From contig NC_083342.1 in assembly GCF_019175385.1 (NCBI RefSeq), forward strand, positions 116,250,376-116,314,375: 64,000 nt of DNA, given 5' to 3'. The notes beneath the pieces are model-generated. The model ran no database searches, was not told the DNA's origin, and saw only the letters and a list, made by a program, of their open reading frames with translations. Position numbers and translations under genes: made by a program. This document shows positions 45,651-57,558 of the stretch, piece by piece (position 1 is the stretch's first letter; each line of letters opens with the position of its first letter). The DNA comes from Lycium barbarum. Taxonomy: Eukaryota > Streptophyta > Magnoliopsida > Solanales > Solanaceae.

Positions 45651-47185
45651 GATAGATATCAACAGGGATTATGTTTGATGATGATTAGATAGATATCAAC
45701 TTAATTGGGACTGCCTAGTTATCAGTGAGTTGTCTTTACAGGGATTATGTTTGATGATGACAATTTAGCTCAACCACAAAGCAATATAAAGAATTCTTTT
45801 GTCATGTAAATTATGTTAATGTACTACACTATATAACTCAAATTTAACTTTTTTTCATATACACTGTGCAACTACATCTTCAATAACCACTTTCATATTA
45901 ATGTATTATGATATTATCTCCCAACTCCGCTAATGTGTTAAGTCGCACAGCAGTGGTTTAATGATATTTTGTCCCTTTATAAAACTTTGGATAATACTCT
46001 TCTTTTGAGTAATATTTGCAATTGAATTAGAGTCAAGGTCCATTTTTTTGTTATCTTAATGCTGTATAGTCTATAAAAGTTAACTCCATTGAGAGTTTGG
46101 CCCAAAATAGTTTTCGGTTAGGCTTTACCCCTTTTGTAGGTCGATGTCAAAAAGAAATGATTCTCCGGTTTTAGGAAGTTAGACAAACTTGAATAATGAA
46201 AAAACGACGAGCATGGACAAATATGAGCATAACCAGGCTACTGCCAACTCCATCAAGATACTAGCCAAAAGCAATTTAAAGAATGTTTTTTATTAACTAT
46301 ATAGAAGAGTGAGTTTTGAAGGAGGATCGACATAGTTGCTTCCATGTCAATAAATATAAACTACGGCCATTTTTGTCATCCCCTAATAGCTGATATCGCA
46401 TTAAATATTTTGGTTATTCAACGTGGCTTCTAATCGTATAGATAGCGCATATATTTAATTCCACCGCACGGGATTTCATCTTCTTTGCTTCAGAGATACT
46501 GTTTGTAATACTGATCTGATAATCTTCAGGTTAGCTGTTCTTCATCCTTTTAGCAACATCTTCTGAAACATTCTTCCCTCTTTCTTCCAGTTAAATCTTT
46601 TTAAATTTAGGATTTTGTGGTTTCTGAGTTTGAGATTAGTTCTCAAAGGGTTTTCTGGGATAAAATCCTCAAACTGCAACCTACGAGCATTCTTGGAGTT
46701 TTCGGACGGTGGAATGCGAATATACTGAGGTATAACCCCTTGAATTTTATACTTATATATAAGGGAGAATATGCAAGTTTTGTAGTTCTCACATTTTTTA
46801 TTGGTCAATTATGTTGCACCAAGTGTGTTCCAATTGTTGCATTTTGGTTGGTTATTCCCAATTCTTAACACCAATTATTTTTCTTAAGCTCATTCCCTCT
46901 TTAATTTGTATATTGATATTGTAATAATTTTTTGTGTTTTTTTTTTTTCTCTTTACTCCCTCAGTTTTGTATTATAGAGCAATATTTTTAACTTTTATAC
47001 TTAGTTCAAAATAAATATTACTATTATAAATAAGGGACAACTAAGAGGCTTTTGTAGTCCTCACAAAAACTTTCAATAAAATGTCAAATTTTTCAATTAA
47101 TTATTTCTAGGTCCTAATCTTATTTTAAAAATAAAATTTACTTTTTGTTCTTAAGGTCTACTTTTCGAAAACTGTTGAACTTTCT
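45651..47185. other. Spacer; small duplication near 45663-45760
   Basis: A 22-base sequence CAGGGATTATGTTTGATGAT(GA) occurs at 45663 and 45739, and ATAGATATCAAC at 45652 and 45689. The segment 46490-46740 (CTTCTTTGCTTCAGAG ... TCTTTTAAATTTAGG) has the look of a 5' leader exon, but no downstream coding sequence supports it. Confidence 0.4.
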
Positions 47186-47189
47186 ACCT

Positions 47190-47375
47190 CATTTTTTCTT
47201 GTTTTTTGATTTTCTATCCGGTGCCCGATATCCGCATTTGAGCCCGATTAATCTAGATAATTCGCATTTTGTAGCGCCTATTCGGGGAAAGCGCTCCCTC
47301 CAAAGATTTTTTCATACCAAGCTCAAACCCTTGACCCCTAATTAAGGGATGAGCAGCCCCATCCGCTGCACAAAT
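47190..47375 (-). mobile_element. tRNA-derived SINE of the nightshade type
   Basis: On the minus strand the head reads TGCAGCGGATGGGGCTGC (A-box half) and GGGTCAAGGGTTTGAGC (B-box half). The body then continues through GAGCGCTTTCCCCGAATAGG and GGCTCAAATGCGGATATCGG to a GGGCACCGGATAGAAAATC and A-rich tail (T-rich on the plus strand, 47190-47210). The body blocks recur widely in nightshade introns. No TSD was found. Confidence 0.75.
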
Positions 47376-47774
47376 TTTGTATTTGTCTTAAAAGTTCATT
47401 AACTATGTATAGATTATGAATGAACAAAATAACTTTAAATAAATTAGGATCCAGAACTCATGACCGTCAAATTCTGATTCCGCATTTGATTTGAAGTAAA
47501 TAATTTCATCAAAATGAAAGTTAAAATATTAAAGGAGTGAAATGAAAGTTTTGCTTTTATATATTGAAAATATACTTATATGAGATTTAAATATTACTAA
47601 CATAAATTATATTTCTTTAATTAAAATATCTACTTTTATATATTAGGTTTGGGCCCAAGCTTAGCACGGGTCTTTTTGGTTCCCCCATTTTAATTTATTG
47701 TTAAGTCGAAGGCCGATTCTCTTCTAATTTAGAGATATAACCTCTTTGAAATTTTTTATTTTGTTTTTGAGGTA

Positions 47775-47985
47775 GGTATGACAAGTGTGAAAAGGAATGT
47801 TTGTTGGACACCCACTCATTGTCCAGTTCCGGCTAGCACTCCTCGTTGCCTTTGTTTGCACGGTCTCATCACTTAGTGGTCTGGCATGCAGTTAAACAGG
47901 TTGACCCTGGAAATCACTTTCTTAAGTATGCTGTACTAGGGGACAATGTAGGAGGACGTAATGCTGATCGAAAATTTGAGGTATA
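47775..47985 (+). pseudogene. Fragment resembling mitovirus RNA-dependent RNA polymerase (endogenous viral element)
   Basis: A frame of about 45 codons around 47845-47985 matches the core of plant mitovirus-like polymerases. A serine/leucine block is followed by a LFARSHHLVVWHAV block, then a tyrosine-alanine-valine-leucine block carrying GDN where polymerases have GDD (motif C). Upstream in the same frame a stop interrupts what should be motif B, and a TGA/TAG ends it at about 47990. Such fragments are known in plant mitochondrial and nuclear DNA. No replicase remainder is present, so it is inert. It could have come from mitochondrial DNA moved to the nucleus. Recognition is by motif only. 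Confidence 0.6.
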
Positions 47986-47989
47986 GTCC

Positions 47990-50525
47990 CTTTGAAATTT
48001 ACCTACGTCTTCTCCTTTTTCCTCTTCTTCTATGACTTTGTTCTTTTTCCTCTCTTAGGGGTTGTATGGTAACCGGTTAGAGTTATACAGGTATTAGTAA
48101 TATCAGTATTAGTTATGCGGGAATCAATACATATCATAGTACGAAACGATTGTATCTGGGATCAGTTTTAGTTTTAGTAGAAATAAAACGTCGAAAAACT
48201 AGAATAGGCCTATTTTGTTGGGGAAAACTAGCAACTCACCATATTCTTCTTGATGCTCATCGGATACTTACATCTATTATTCGATTTTGCATTACTTGCT
48301 TCAGCCATTTGATACTCAAAAAAAAAAAAAAAATTGTTAAGCTGCTTAATGGGCTGCTGCTATCTGTTTATCCCTTATCCTTTTGTGCTCACTAGAGCTA
48401 TATTTAATTTTCTGCTGTAAGGTTCTCCCAGTACCAAGTATGGTAGATGCAAGATTGATCTACTATTAGCTTTACTACAAATTTGCACAATTGTCTGCTT
48501 TATTTTCTTTTGTAAATTGAAATCAAGTAGCTGCTTTCTGGTTTCATTAAAGAGACTCTTGTCTGCTTTATATATAGGTAGAAACCAACAAACTTTATTA
48601 GAACAAAAACTAAGTACTACTTAGAGTTAACTGCTCTGAATTTATAAGTTGATCTATAAGCATAGTGACATGTTAAAAAAATTTAGAATCTTTAGAAATC
48701 AATATCAACAAATTAAAAATGATGCACAATGCCGCAAAGGCTTGCATAAGCACAACCTATATAACTCAACATCAAAAATCATCTCTCCCATAGGGTTTGC
48801 AGTAGAAATACTAGAAGTTTATCAACTAAGAAATTAAATGCATGTTGATATGGATCAAGACTGAGAAACGTCAACAATCAATGAGCATATTGTCACAACA
48901 ACTTTACTAATCCTCAAAGTGCGAGCATGTCTAATGTGGTGGATTGCATAAACACTTCACTGGTTTTTAGTTACTAACATTGGTAGATTTAGTGCTTTTT
49001 TGGATTAAGTGAATTTGGTCCATAGAGTTTGTACAAGAGAAATCTTTTCATGACAATATATAGATGTATCTTTAGATGCTAACAAAAATGGTTTTCAAAA
49101 AGATCGAATTACTATGCTTTATGATTGCATAAACGCTTGATTTTTGTTTTTGTTACTACCATTGGCAGATTTCTTCTACTTGAGAAACATGAATTTGTGT
49201 TCATAAAATACGTGACAAAAAATCTAATTTTTCAAGACAGGACACATACTTGTGATTGGATGTTGGCAAGTGTTTGTTTTTGTAGAATCTGATCTGTTTA
49301 TTCCCCGATTCTCTGTCCAGTATGGGTTGGTATTGAGCTACATCACCTCATTAGTATAAACCTGGAAAAACTTGTTGATTCCTTGGAAGGTAATACACAT
49401 TTGATAACTGAATATTGATGTCACAAGTATATGCTCTCAATGACAAAAGAAATTAATAGTTTTTGGACCTCAATATTCAGGACATGCTGCTGAAGAATTT
49501 CAGAATAGATGGCAGTAAGAATTTACATGTGAAAGATTCAGTAAGAGATTGCAAGACTAAAAATGTGTACTTAATTCTAAGGCTGCTAAAGATACCCCAG
49601 TTTTTAAGAGCATAATATAGGTGTAAGTCAATCTCTTCCCCCCACTTTTAAGGTTTATAAGAGAGCTTATGCAATTCCTTCACATCACCTGATATTACAG
49701 AAACTTATTTTACATTGATGTATAAGTATATATCCATGTCTCATGTTAATATCAATGTACTATATGTACTACATGTATTTTAGAGTGCATGGAAAGTTAA
49801 AAAAAAAAATCCTTTTCGTTTTTTTTTTTTTTTTTTTTTTTTTGTATCATTTAGCAGGTAGGAGTATTAAAGTTGCACATTAAATAAGTAAGTTGCTGTG
49901 ATCTTTGAAGCTCTTGGGGAAGTATACCTGCAATTGTCATTGCCATTTTCACAATTTATTTTCACTAGAAATTGGTCCAAAGATATTCGTCAAACATTTA
50001 CATGACTATATGTACCCAATGGTATAAAATTTATGTTGCAGATTGGTAAAAGCTAAATGATGCAGAGACGTATGAACGGAGGAATTGTCTATTGGAGTAA
50101 AACCCCGTGTTGAGTGGACAGGGATATCTACCAGATTTTGGTTTCTTCTAATGCAGTTGTCAAAAACGTTTAAGAGTATAATTGTTTAATTAGGTTCCTC
50201 TTCAATGCTCCTACAGCAAATTTAGATTTTTAGCTTGATCATGTCTATTTGTAACATCACTCAAGACAATAAATTCATAATTTTCTTTTTGTCCATTCAA
50301 GATCAGTAAGTTCGTGATTTCTTGTTGTGCAGCTCTGTAATTTTGATTCAAACATGTAAAAAATACTCCAAGTCACATGTGCACAGGCGTCAAACATCTA
50401 GTTTATTGAAGAAAAGCGAAAGAATGAATTGGATAGAGAGTGATAAAACCATTGGGAACATACAGCATCTATAAAGTGGGTTCAGTGGTTACTCAAACCT
50501 TTTCTGCAGGTGACCTACGGGTAAA
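47990..50525. other. Intergenic DNA without a recognised gene
   Basis: Only short chance frames. An A12/T26 pair (49799-49844) forms a potential hairpin. A GTAATATCAGTATTAGTTATG block near 48090-48130 resembles a dispersed repeat whose ends I could not fix. Confidence 0.4.
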
Positions 50526-50531
50526 GTCTAG

Positions 50532-51139
50532 GTCCATAAGCGTTTGGACATGCGATTTCATCTCATGAGATGAAATAAGCATTTGGACATGTGATTTCAT
50601 CTTTCATCTCATGAGATGAGATGAAAAAATCATCCAAAAAGACATGATTTGGGATTCCAAATCATGATTTCAAATTTTTTAAATGTAAAAGTTGACTCAT
50701 AAGTTTATAATTTTGTAAAAATAGTCCATAAGTTGATAGATATATTTACCAATCATTTTTACCAACCATTTATATCAAATATTAAACATCTACAAGTTGG
50801 TACTATATTTATAACAAATTTACTCTTACCAACCATGTGGGAGGATTATATTAAAGATTAGTTACCCTATAACTCATGTTCAATTTTCCATTTTATTGAA
50901 CTAAAGTTTGATCAAATGATGTTGTATTTTTTAGAAAGGTCTTCTAGTAGTGTATTAATCTTGTTATGAAATATGACTTGCTCATTTGGTAAGATTGTAT
51001 AAAAATTGGGAAAGTTTTGACGGTTTTCACAACTTGTGGGGTTTTATTTCTATAAGAAAAAATACAACTTAAGAAATTCAAATTGCATGTCCAAACATGA
51101 TTTCATCTCATGATTTCAATTCATGTCCAAACGGCTCCT
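50532..51139. mobile_element. MITE with GTTTGGACATG inverted ends
   Basis: Left GTCCATAAGCGTTTGGACAT and right CATGTCCAAACGGCTCCT are inverted; the inner TTCATCTCATGA motif also appears on both arms. It is flanked by TAG (50529-50531 and 51140-51142), which suggests a PIF/Harbinger-like 3-bp target, but the class is not certain. 608 bp. Confidence 0.6.
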
Positions 51140-51179
51140 TAGGTAGAATGAAAATAATATTATTTGTACCCGTCAGGCA

Positions 51180-51605
51180 AAAAGTTTGTGAATAATTGAC
51201 TAACACATACAAGTTTTGTCAATTCACATAAATTTATGAACAATTTAACAAAATAGGTATAATGTAAATAGTATCAAGTAATGCTTGTAGGGAGAAAAAC
51301 TTGTGAACAATAAAGATAGGTAGAATGGAGATAGTATCAAGTCTTGCTCATCAGGAAAAAAAAAAAAACCTGTGAACAATTTAATAACACAAGCAATATT
51401 TGTCAATCCAGAAAAACTTGTGAACAATTTAACAAGATAGGTAAAATGAAGATTATATCAAAGTTATGCCGGCCCGGCATAACTTGTGAACAAGGCAGAC
51501 TTTCTGATCCGGTAAAATTTGTGATCAAATTTAACAAGATAGGGGAATGCAGATTATATGAAGGCTAAACCCGACATAATTTTTGACTAATGAAAGATTT
51601 GTTAA
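51180..51605 (+). repeat. Degenerate tandem repeat (ACTTGTGAACAATTTAACAA motif)
   Basis: Five or six imperfect copies of ACTTGTGAACAATTTAACAA followed by GATAGGTAAAATGAAGAT and ATATCAAAGTTATGCC recur about every 70-125 bases. A 21-base palindrome (GTTATGCCGG/CCGGCATAAC) sits at 51463-51483. Another copy (AAAATTTAACAAAATAAATA) appears at 54950-55015, beyond two inserted transposons. Confidence 0.7.
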
Positions 51606-51606
51606 T

Positions 51607-54040
51607 CGGAAAAGGGCCAAATACACCCTTGTACTATTGGAAAAGGGCTACATATACCCTCTTTATACTTTGGGCTCAAATATACCCCTGTCGTTATACA
51701 GTGACACAAATATACTCATTTTAACAGAGGGACACGTGTCATTATCTTATTAGTCTATTTTAAACTTATCCCTAATTAATTAAAATTTAACTCCTAAATT
51801 TAATTAAAATATCATACCTTGAAAATTTGGAGCAAGCTTGAAAAAACTTCTTCAACGGCTGCTTCTGCACATAAAATTTCAGTCTGCACAACCTCAGAAA
51901 GACGGAGAGACACTATTGTGTTCTTAAGGCTACCAATTTGTGTGCAGTTGAGTCTAGAGAATCTAATGGATACAACCAATTTACATTGACTTTTTAACCC
52001 ATTTAAATAATTCCTCGTATTATTGCTTTTGTGTTTTAAATTCACCCGAATCTAACGATTCCATGTACCAAGAAATCAATGGTTAAAATCTACAAAACCA
52101 TAAGATATTTAAATCTGGGATAAAATGGTTCATTATCACACCAGAAACTGTCATCATTTATTAGTATTTTGTTTTTTTGGAGACTTGATTAGCCCTTTAC
52201 TCTTTAGCATAAGCTGTTATACTTGATGAAATCAACTGAAATATCAAGCTTAAGCTGATGGGGTAAGCAGCTTATAACTAGAGACGATGTAACCGATGGA
52301 ATACAGGCATAAACAGTGGAAGCAAATAGCCAGGATCGAACTTACATGTAATATAGATAACACATAATCAAAGATTTTAATCAAACATAAGATCGATATT
52401 TATCTCTTGAAGCGTGATCGCAACCACGACCGCGAATCGAACCTTCAATCACGAGCAGATCATCCTCCAGTTCCACGATCTGTAGTCTTCTGCTATGTAA
52501 CCTAAATAGTCTTTGGACTGTGAATACTTGTGTGGCAAGTATTAAGGCTCATGAAAAAGCCTACCTCTTAGGGCTGAAAAAGCGCATTATATATGACCAC
52601 ATTTTAGGGTGCAAACCTTGCGTATTATATATGACCACATTTTAGGGTGCAAACCTTAGTCCAAAACGTGTGGACTTGTTTTTCCCCAAAGAATATTATT
52701 TTTCAGGTCCAAGAATAATTAGGCATAGCAGGGATCACAAATTTAATAACGAGGCTCCAATTGTGGTATTAATTCGGAATATGAATGAATTAATCCTAAA
52801 TTACAATTTATTCCATTAAAAAACTGTAATTGCACTCTGTAGTTTAATTTCGAAATCTTTCACTTATTTAACTCCTGATGTTAAGATTGCAAATACCAAT
52901 CAATTAAATTAAAGTACTGACAATTTAATTCATTGACTAATTAGATCCTTTATATTTCCGCTTAACTTATATCGTGTGACGGATACAAAATCCATCGACA
53001 AGGTTTTCACACGAGACTTATAAGCATTCATAAAGGGGTATCGTCAATCTCAAAGTCGAGACGTGTATTCTATCAACTAATTATTATTTCACAAATGTAT
53101 TTTGCCATTATCTAATTTACCAGGAATACATAGACCCGCAATTGAGTCGTACCTTTAATAAATCAAAATAATGAACAAATCACATTGATCGTAATAATTA
53201 TATCAAGATTTAGAGTATAAGTATATTTAATGAACTAGAGAATTTGTTTTATATATTCAGTACAAAAACACTTATTTCTATTTGGTCCGCTCAATACATA
53301 CAAAATGTATTAGCACAAGAAGACGGAAGTATACCGTCCCATAATGAAGATGCCTTATATTTAATCTTGTGCTACAATCATACCGATGGCTTTGTCCAAT
53401 TTTCATCTTAGATTGTGAAATAAACTTTATACTTATAAGAACCGATGATTTAATCTTCCGTGTATAAGCTAAACTCTATACACTAAATCATCTACTATAT
53501 AAGTAAAGGACACGCATATTAGTACATGATCTATTTAACTCTTTATTAAAAATTGAATAAACAATTGTTCTTTAATAAACACTATATCCAAACACATGGT
53601 TAATAGTATATATCTCAATAGTAACAGATTTTTTGGATCTCCTCTGTAGATTCTTCACTATTGTTGCAATCTTGGTCTTCATCTTCGTCTTGTTTCTTCT
53701 CCTCTGCACCTAAAAGAAGTGGCTGGATTGAAGAAGTAGCCATTGAAGAAGATGTTCCATGCTTGCCTCTACTTTTCTGGGTACGGGTATGGGTTTTATT
53801 AATTGGATATCGGATTATGGATTAAATTTTAATTAATTGGGGAATAATTTAAAATAGACTAATAAGATGATGACACATGTCTTTCCGTTAAAATGAGAGG
53901 TATATTTGTGCCACTGCATAACGACAGGGGCATATTTGAGCCGAAAGTATAACTGCAGGAATATATTTGAACCCAAAGTATAACGAGGGGTACATGTAAT
54001 CCTTTTCCAACAGTACAGGGGTATATTTGGCCCTTTTCCG
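51607..54040. mobile_element. Second MULE of the same family
   Basis: Left CGGAAAAGGGCCAAATAC and right GTATATTTGGCCCTTTTCCG begin inverted repeats of about 200 bases. The 9-bp flanks are TTTGTTAAT and TTTATTAAT, one change. Near its left end GAGCAAGCTTGAAAAAACTT matches the MULE at 25134-29715 (AGCAAGCTTCGAAAAGTTCC), so both derive from one family. No transposase. The right interior (53640-53760) reads like an antisense acidic coding shred. Confidence 0.85.
52288..53626 (-). mobile_element. Possible solo LTR inside the second MULE
   Basis: The minus strand starts TGTTACTATTGAGATATA and ends ATCGGTTACA, TG...CA-like ends. The A/T-rich content and a segment ending in CCATCGGTTACA resemble copia LTRs. 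I found no matching target-site duplication, so boundaries and class are tentative. An internal 37-bp tandem duplication (ATATATGACCACATTTTAGG) stands at 52583-52656. Confidence 0.35.
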
Positions 54041-54059
54041 TTTATTAATTCGCTAACCC

Positions 54060-54935
54060 TCTGTTTGGATGGTTGTTTCTCGAGGTTCATTAATGTACAG
54101 TATGGTATGGTACAATATGGTGTTGTATTGTATTGTACTGTATTAATGAAAACAATGTTTGGATAGACTGTATCGTTTGTTGTTGTTTAATAACATTTGT
54201 ATTGTTTGGTTTGATTGTATGGTACTGTATAATAACTTGTAAGTTTACTAAAATACCCTTGACTCTTAATTAAAAATTAGTTTATATATATTAATAAAAC
54301 TCAAATAAAGAATAAAATAGGAACTTTAAAAAATAAGTAGGTAGTGAGTGGGGGTGGTGGAGGGGTGGGTGGTGTGAGGTTGGTGGTTGTGGGATGGGGG
54401 TAGACGTAGTGGTTGGTAGGGTGGGGGTGGGTGGTGGTGAGGGGTAGTGGGTGGTGGAGGGGTGGGTAGTGTGAAGTAGGTGGTTATGAGATAAGGATAG
54501 GGGTAGTGGGTGGTGGGGTTGGGGTGAGTGGTTGTGGGGGTGGGGTTGGGTGGTGGTGAGGGGTAGTGGGTGGTGGAGGGGTGGGTGGTTGTGTGATAAG
54601 GGTGGGGGTGGGGGTGAGTGGTAGGGTGAGGGGTGAGTGGTAAGGTGGGGGTGGGGTGGATGGTGGAAGGTGGGGGTGAGGGTGAGTGGTAGGGTGGGGA
54701 TGGGGTGGGGTGAATGGTGGAAGGTGGGGTATAATGGGAAAATGAAATACATAACTACGGAAAAACCACCAAATCCGTGGTTATAAAAATTGAGACTTTT
54801 CATGGTTATATAACCATGGAATAAACCACGGGTTTACAACACTATACCACATAATTTTAAGAACAATGAAACAAACATGGTTTCATACAAAACCATACAT
54901 TAATGAACTATGGGAAACCACCATCCAAACATGGG
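54060..54935. mobile_element. Inverted-repeat element with G-rich core
   Basis: Left CTGTTTGGATGGTTGTTTCT ... GGTTCATTAATGTA and right TACATTAATGAACTATGGGA ... CCATCCAAACAT are inverted over about 40-45 bases. No clear TSD. No coding. Confidence 0.6.
54340..54730 (+). repeat. GGGTGGTGG minisatellite
   Basis: About 390 bases built from GGGTGG, GGTGGTGAGGGGTAGTGGG and GGTGGAGGGGTGGG units, almost without C. The complement produces a 170-codon Pro/His/Thr-rich frame that is composition-driven, not a gene. Many runs of three or more G within short spacing make it a G-quadruplex candidate. Confidence 0.9.
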
Positions 54936-54939
54936 GTAA

Positions 54940-57558
54940 GACATGTGAAAAATTTAACAAAATAAATAAAATGAGAATTGTACCAAAGTTATATCTTCCC
55001 CAACATAACTCGTGAAAACATTATTTTTATTTTTATTATGGTTGTGTGGCATTGAAGTAATTTTTGCACAAATTTTCTTAAATTCAAAATAAATTTAAAT
55101 GGCGTCCTGAAGGCAAATTACACGTTATATAGCCCACGGAATGAGATGCAAATGGACCGTTATATAAAGACAAATATGAAGCCTAGCCCATCCATGCCTT
55201 CCCTCTTCAGAGCAAGCAATACTCGTTGACCAATTTGTACTGTAGACATCCAGCCCAGTATAGTTCTCTGTCCAAAAAGGCATTTGGAGCAATATCTGGT
55301 TTAGTTTATTTTTAGAAAAAGAAAAGAAAATAATATTTGGGGTTGAAGTTGAAAAAAAGAGTAATTGAGGGTTTGGATATAAAATTTTACTACAGAAGAA
55401 AATTATTTTGTGGTTGAAAAACCTTTGCTTCACTTGAAATAATCATCCAACATCATTTTAAATATTCTATTAATATTTCAAATATTGACGTTCGGTATTT
55501 GCAATACGGAAATAGTACTATTTATTGCCAAATAAGGCAATAGAATAAGGTAAAAATCAATCATTGTCCATTAACGGTATGTAACTTCAATGTTCAAACG
55601 ACAGGGTCAATTTTATCAAAATTTTACTTACTTCTTATAATTTCCATAAGTGAACAATAAATTTATATGCATTTTTTGCTCATCATATATAATTAAACTT
55701 AATTAATGTGTATATATGGTTGACTTGGTTAATCTCTGGTATGGTCACTCAACCAATAATTCTCTTTGAATAAGAGTTATAAAACTTTTAAATTCTTAGA
55801 TCAACTAACTATACGGTAAAAACTACAAATTTATTCATCTCACCCCACATTATTCCAACACCATTAGTCCAACCTTTATCCAGTAACAATCAGCTAGTCC
55901 CTCTTCTGTTTCTTTTTCTTTTACAGAGAAATCCGCTCGTCCTCACTAGTCCTAATTCAAACACGACTATTGGCTTTGACAATGAAGATATCTACTTATA
56001 TTTGAATTTAATACTAATTCATGTTAATTTATCACGACAAGTGTTAAACACGCGTTGGAATATATGTTAACTAACTATGGTTAAATAATACGTTAATGTG
56101 AAGACAAATGATAGAAACTTGTTGCTTTGACGAAATAATTTTTATGGTCAGTTATAATTTTGACTGAAGAAAATAATTCTGTAAAGATCTCCCTTAAGAG
56201 GACTAGCAACGTTAAATTTTATAAATCTCCCGTGTAAAAAATAATATAGTAACAATGAAAATATTAGGAATGAATCATCAAATGTGAGAGAGTAACAAGG
56301 CTAATCCTTTACTTAAGATTGAGGATGTTTAGTAGGTGAAGTAAATCGAATTTCACTAGGTATTAAGTTCAAATTTCAGTGGAGGTAAAAATATTTGGAA
56401 ACCATTTGGTGTGAGAATTATTCACTTTTTTTCGGAGAAAAGGATAATTTTTCACTTTATTTCAAAATTGTGTTTAGCCACGAAAATTCCAAATCCAACT
56501 TGAGGTTGGATTCCAAGTTTAAAAAACAACTTCAATTCTAACTTGTTTTGCGACTCCATCTTCATAAATTTCAATTAAGATGGACTCTTCTCTCCTTTAG
56601 AAAAGTATAACCAAACAAAACTCTATCTTCGACTCTAATTTCATAAAATTTCATAAAATTCAAATAAATATATTTGGAATCTATGGTCAAACGCCTACTA
56701 GATAATTTCTACTTCTATCTAAGTATTGATAAATAGAGTTACCCGATGCATATACTATTGAAAAGTCATCGACATCCCATAAAATTGGTTGAGATGCGCT
56801 TATACTGACCTCGACACCATGATCATAAAAAGGTAAAAAACCAATAGGCTACTCCTTTTTTGTTTCCTTTAACGGAGAAATATACAACTCTACAGGTCTT
56901 CAAACACAACGAATGACAATTGAGTCAAAAAATACAATCAACATATTTATTAAATTCGTCTGTATATGTAAGATACAACAGCACAGGTATGAGCTGTGTG
57001 TAAAAATGACTAGTATAGTAAATAGGGCATGGTTCCAAGGCTGGCTTTGGAGTTCATGCGACCATTACAGTATGCTAAAATTGGGAAAAGTTAGCTGGCT
57101 TTTTCTTTCTGTCCCTGCCTTCATCATATATATTGCACAAGCTCAATGTGAAAGCTACTTTGACTTCTTTATCATCAATTATTGGTTTTCTTTTTTCCTT
57201 TTAACAACAGAATTAGTAAAATGATAAAAAAGAATGTACATTAGAATATCTATTAGTGATTCACAAAATCTTTTTGAAATATCTACTTCTAAATCTTGAA
57301 AAACAGTGCAAGTCTAGTGTGACTTCAAGTATTCTCTTGACTCCCTTGGGAATTTCCGCTTAGCAAATGCCTTCCAATTTCTACCATCACTCGTTCTTTT
57401 CCATATTTTCTTCAAAAATTTGTCACAAAATAGTAATGTAGATTTTTTATAGGATCATAATAGGCTACCTAACAGTGGTCTGGCTATCTGATAAACATAG
57501 CTCAAAATTGAGCATATCCCAAAACGATTATGCTTTATCACCAAAGTTAAAAATTTAA
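54940..57558. other. A/T-rich intergenic DNA
   Basis: No gene recognised. It includes the tail of the tandem repeat described at 51180-51605 (near 54950-55015). Chance frames near 55125-55433 (-) and 56913-57224 (+) have no domain and unremarkable composition. Confidence 0.4.

Noticed and set aside
46490..46740. 5' exon of an unannotated gene
   Set aside because: A leader-like sequence with GT/AG options, but no following coding exon on this strand within several kb.
52288..53626. Certain solo LTR inside the second MULE
   Set aside because: LTR-like ends, but no target-site duplication at any boundary I tried; kept only as a low-confidence feature.
54291..54803. 170-codon minus-strand ORF rich in Pro, His and Thr
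   Set aside because: It is the complement of the GGGTGG minisatellite. Composition alone keeps it open, and it has no domain or start context.
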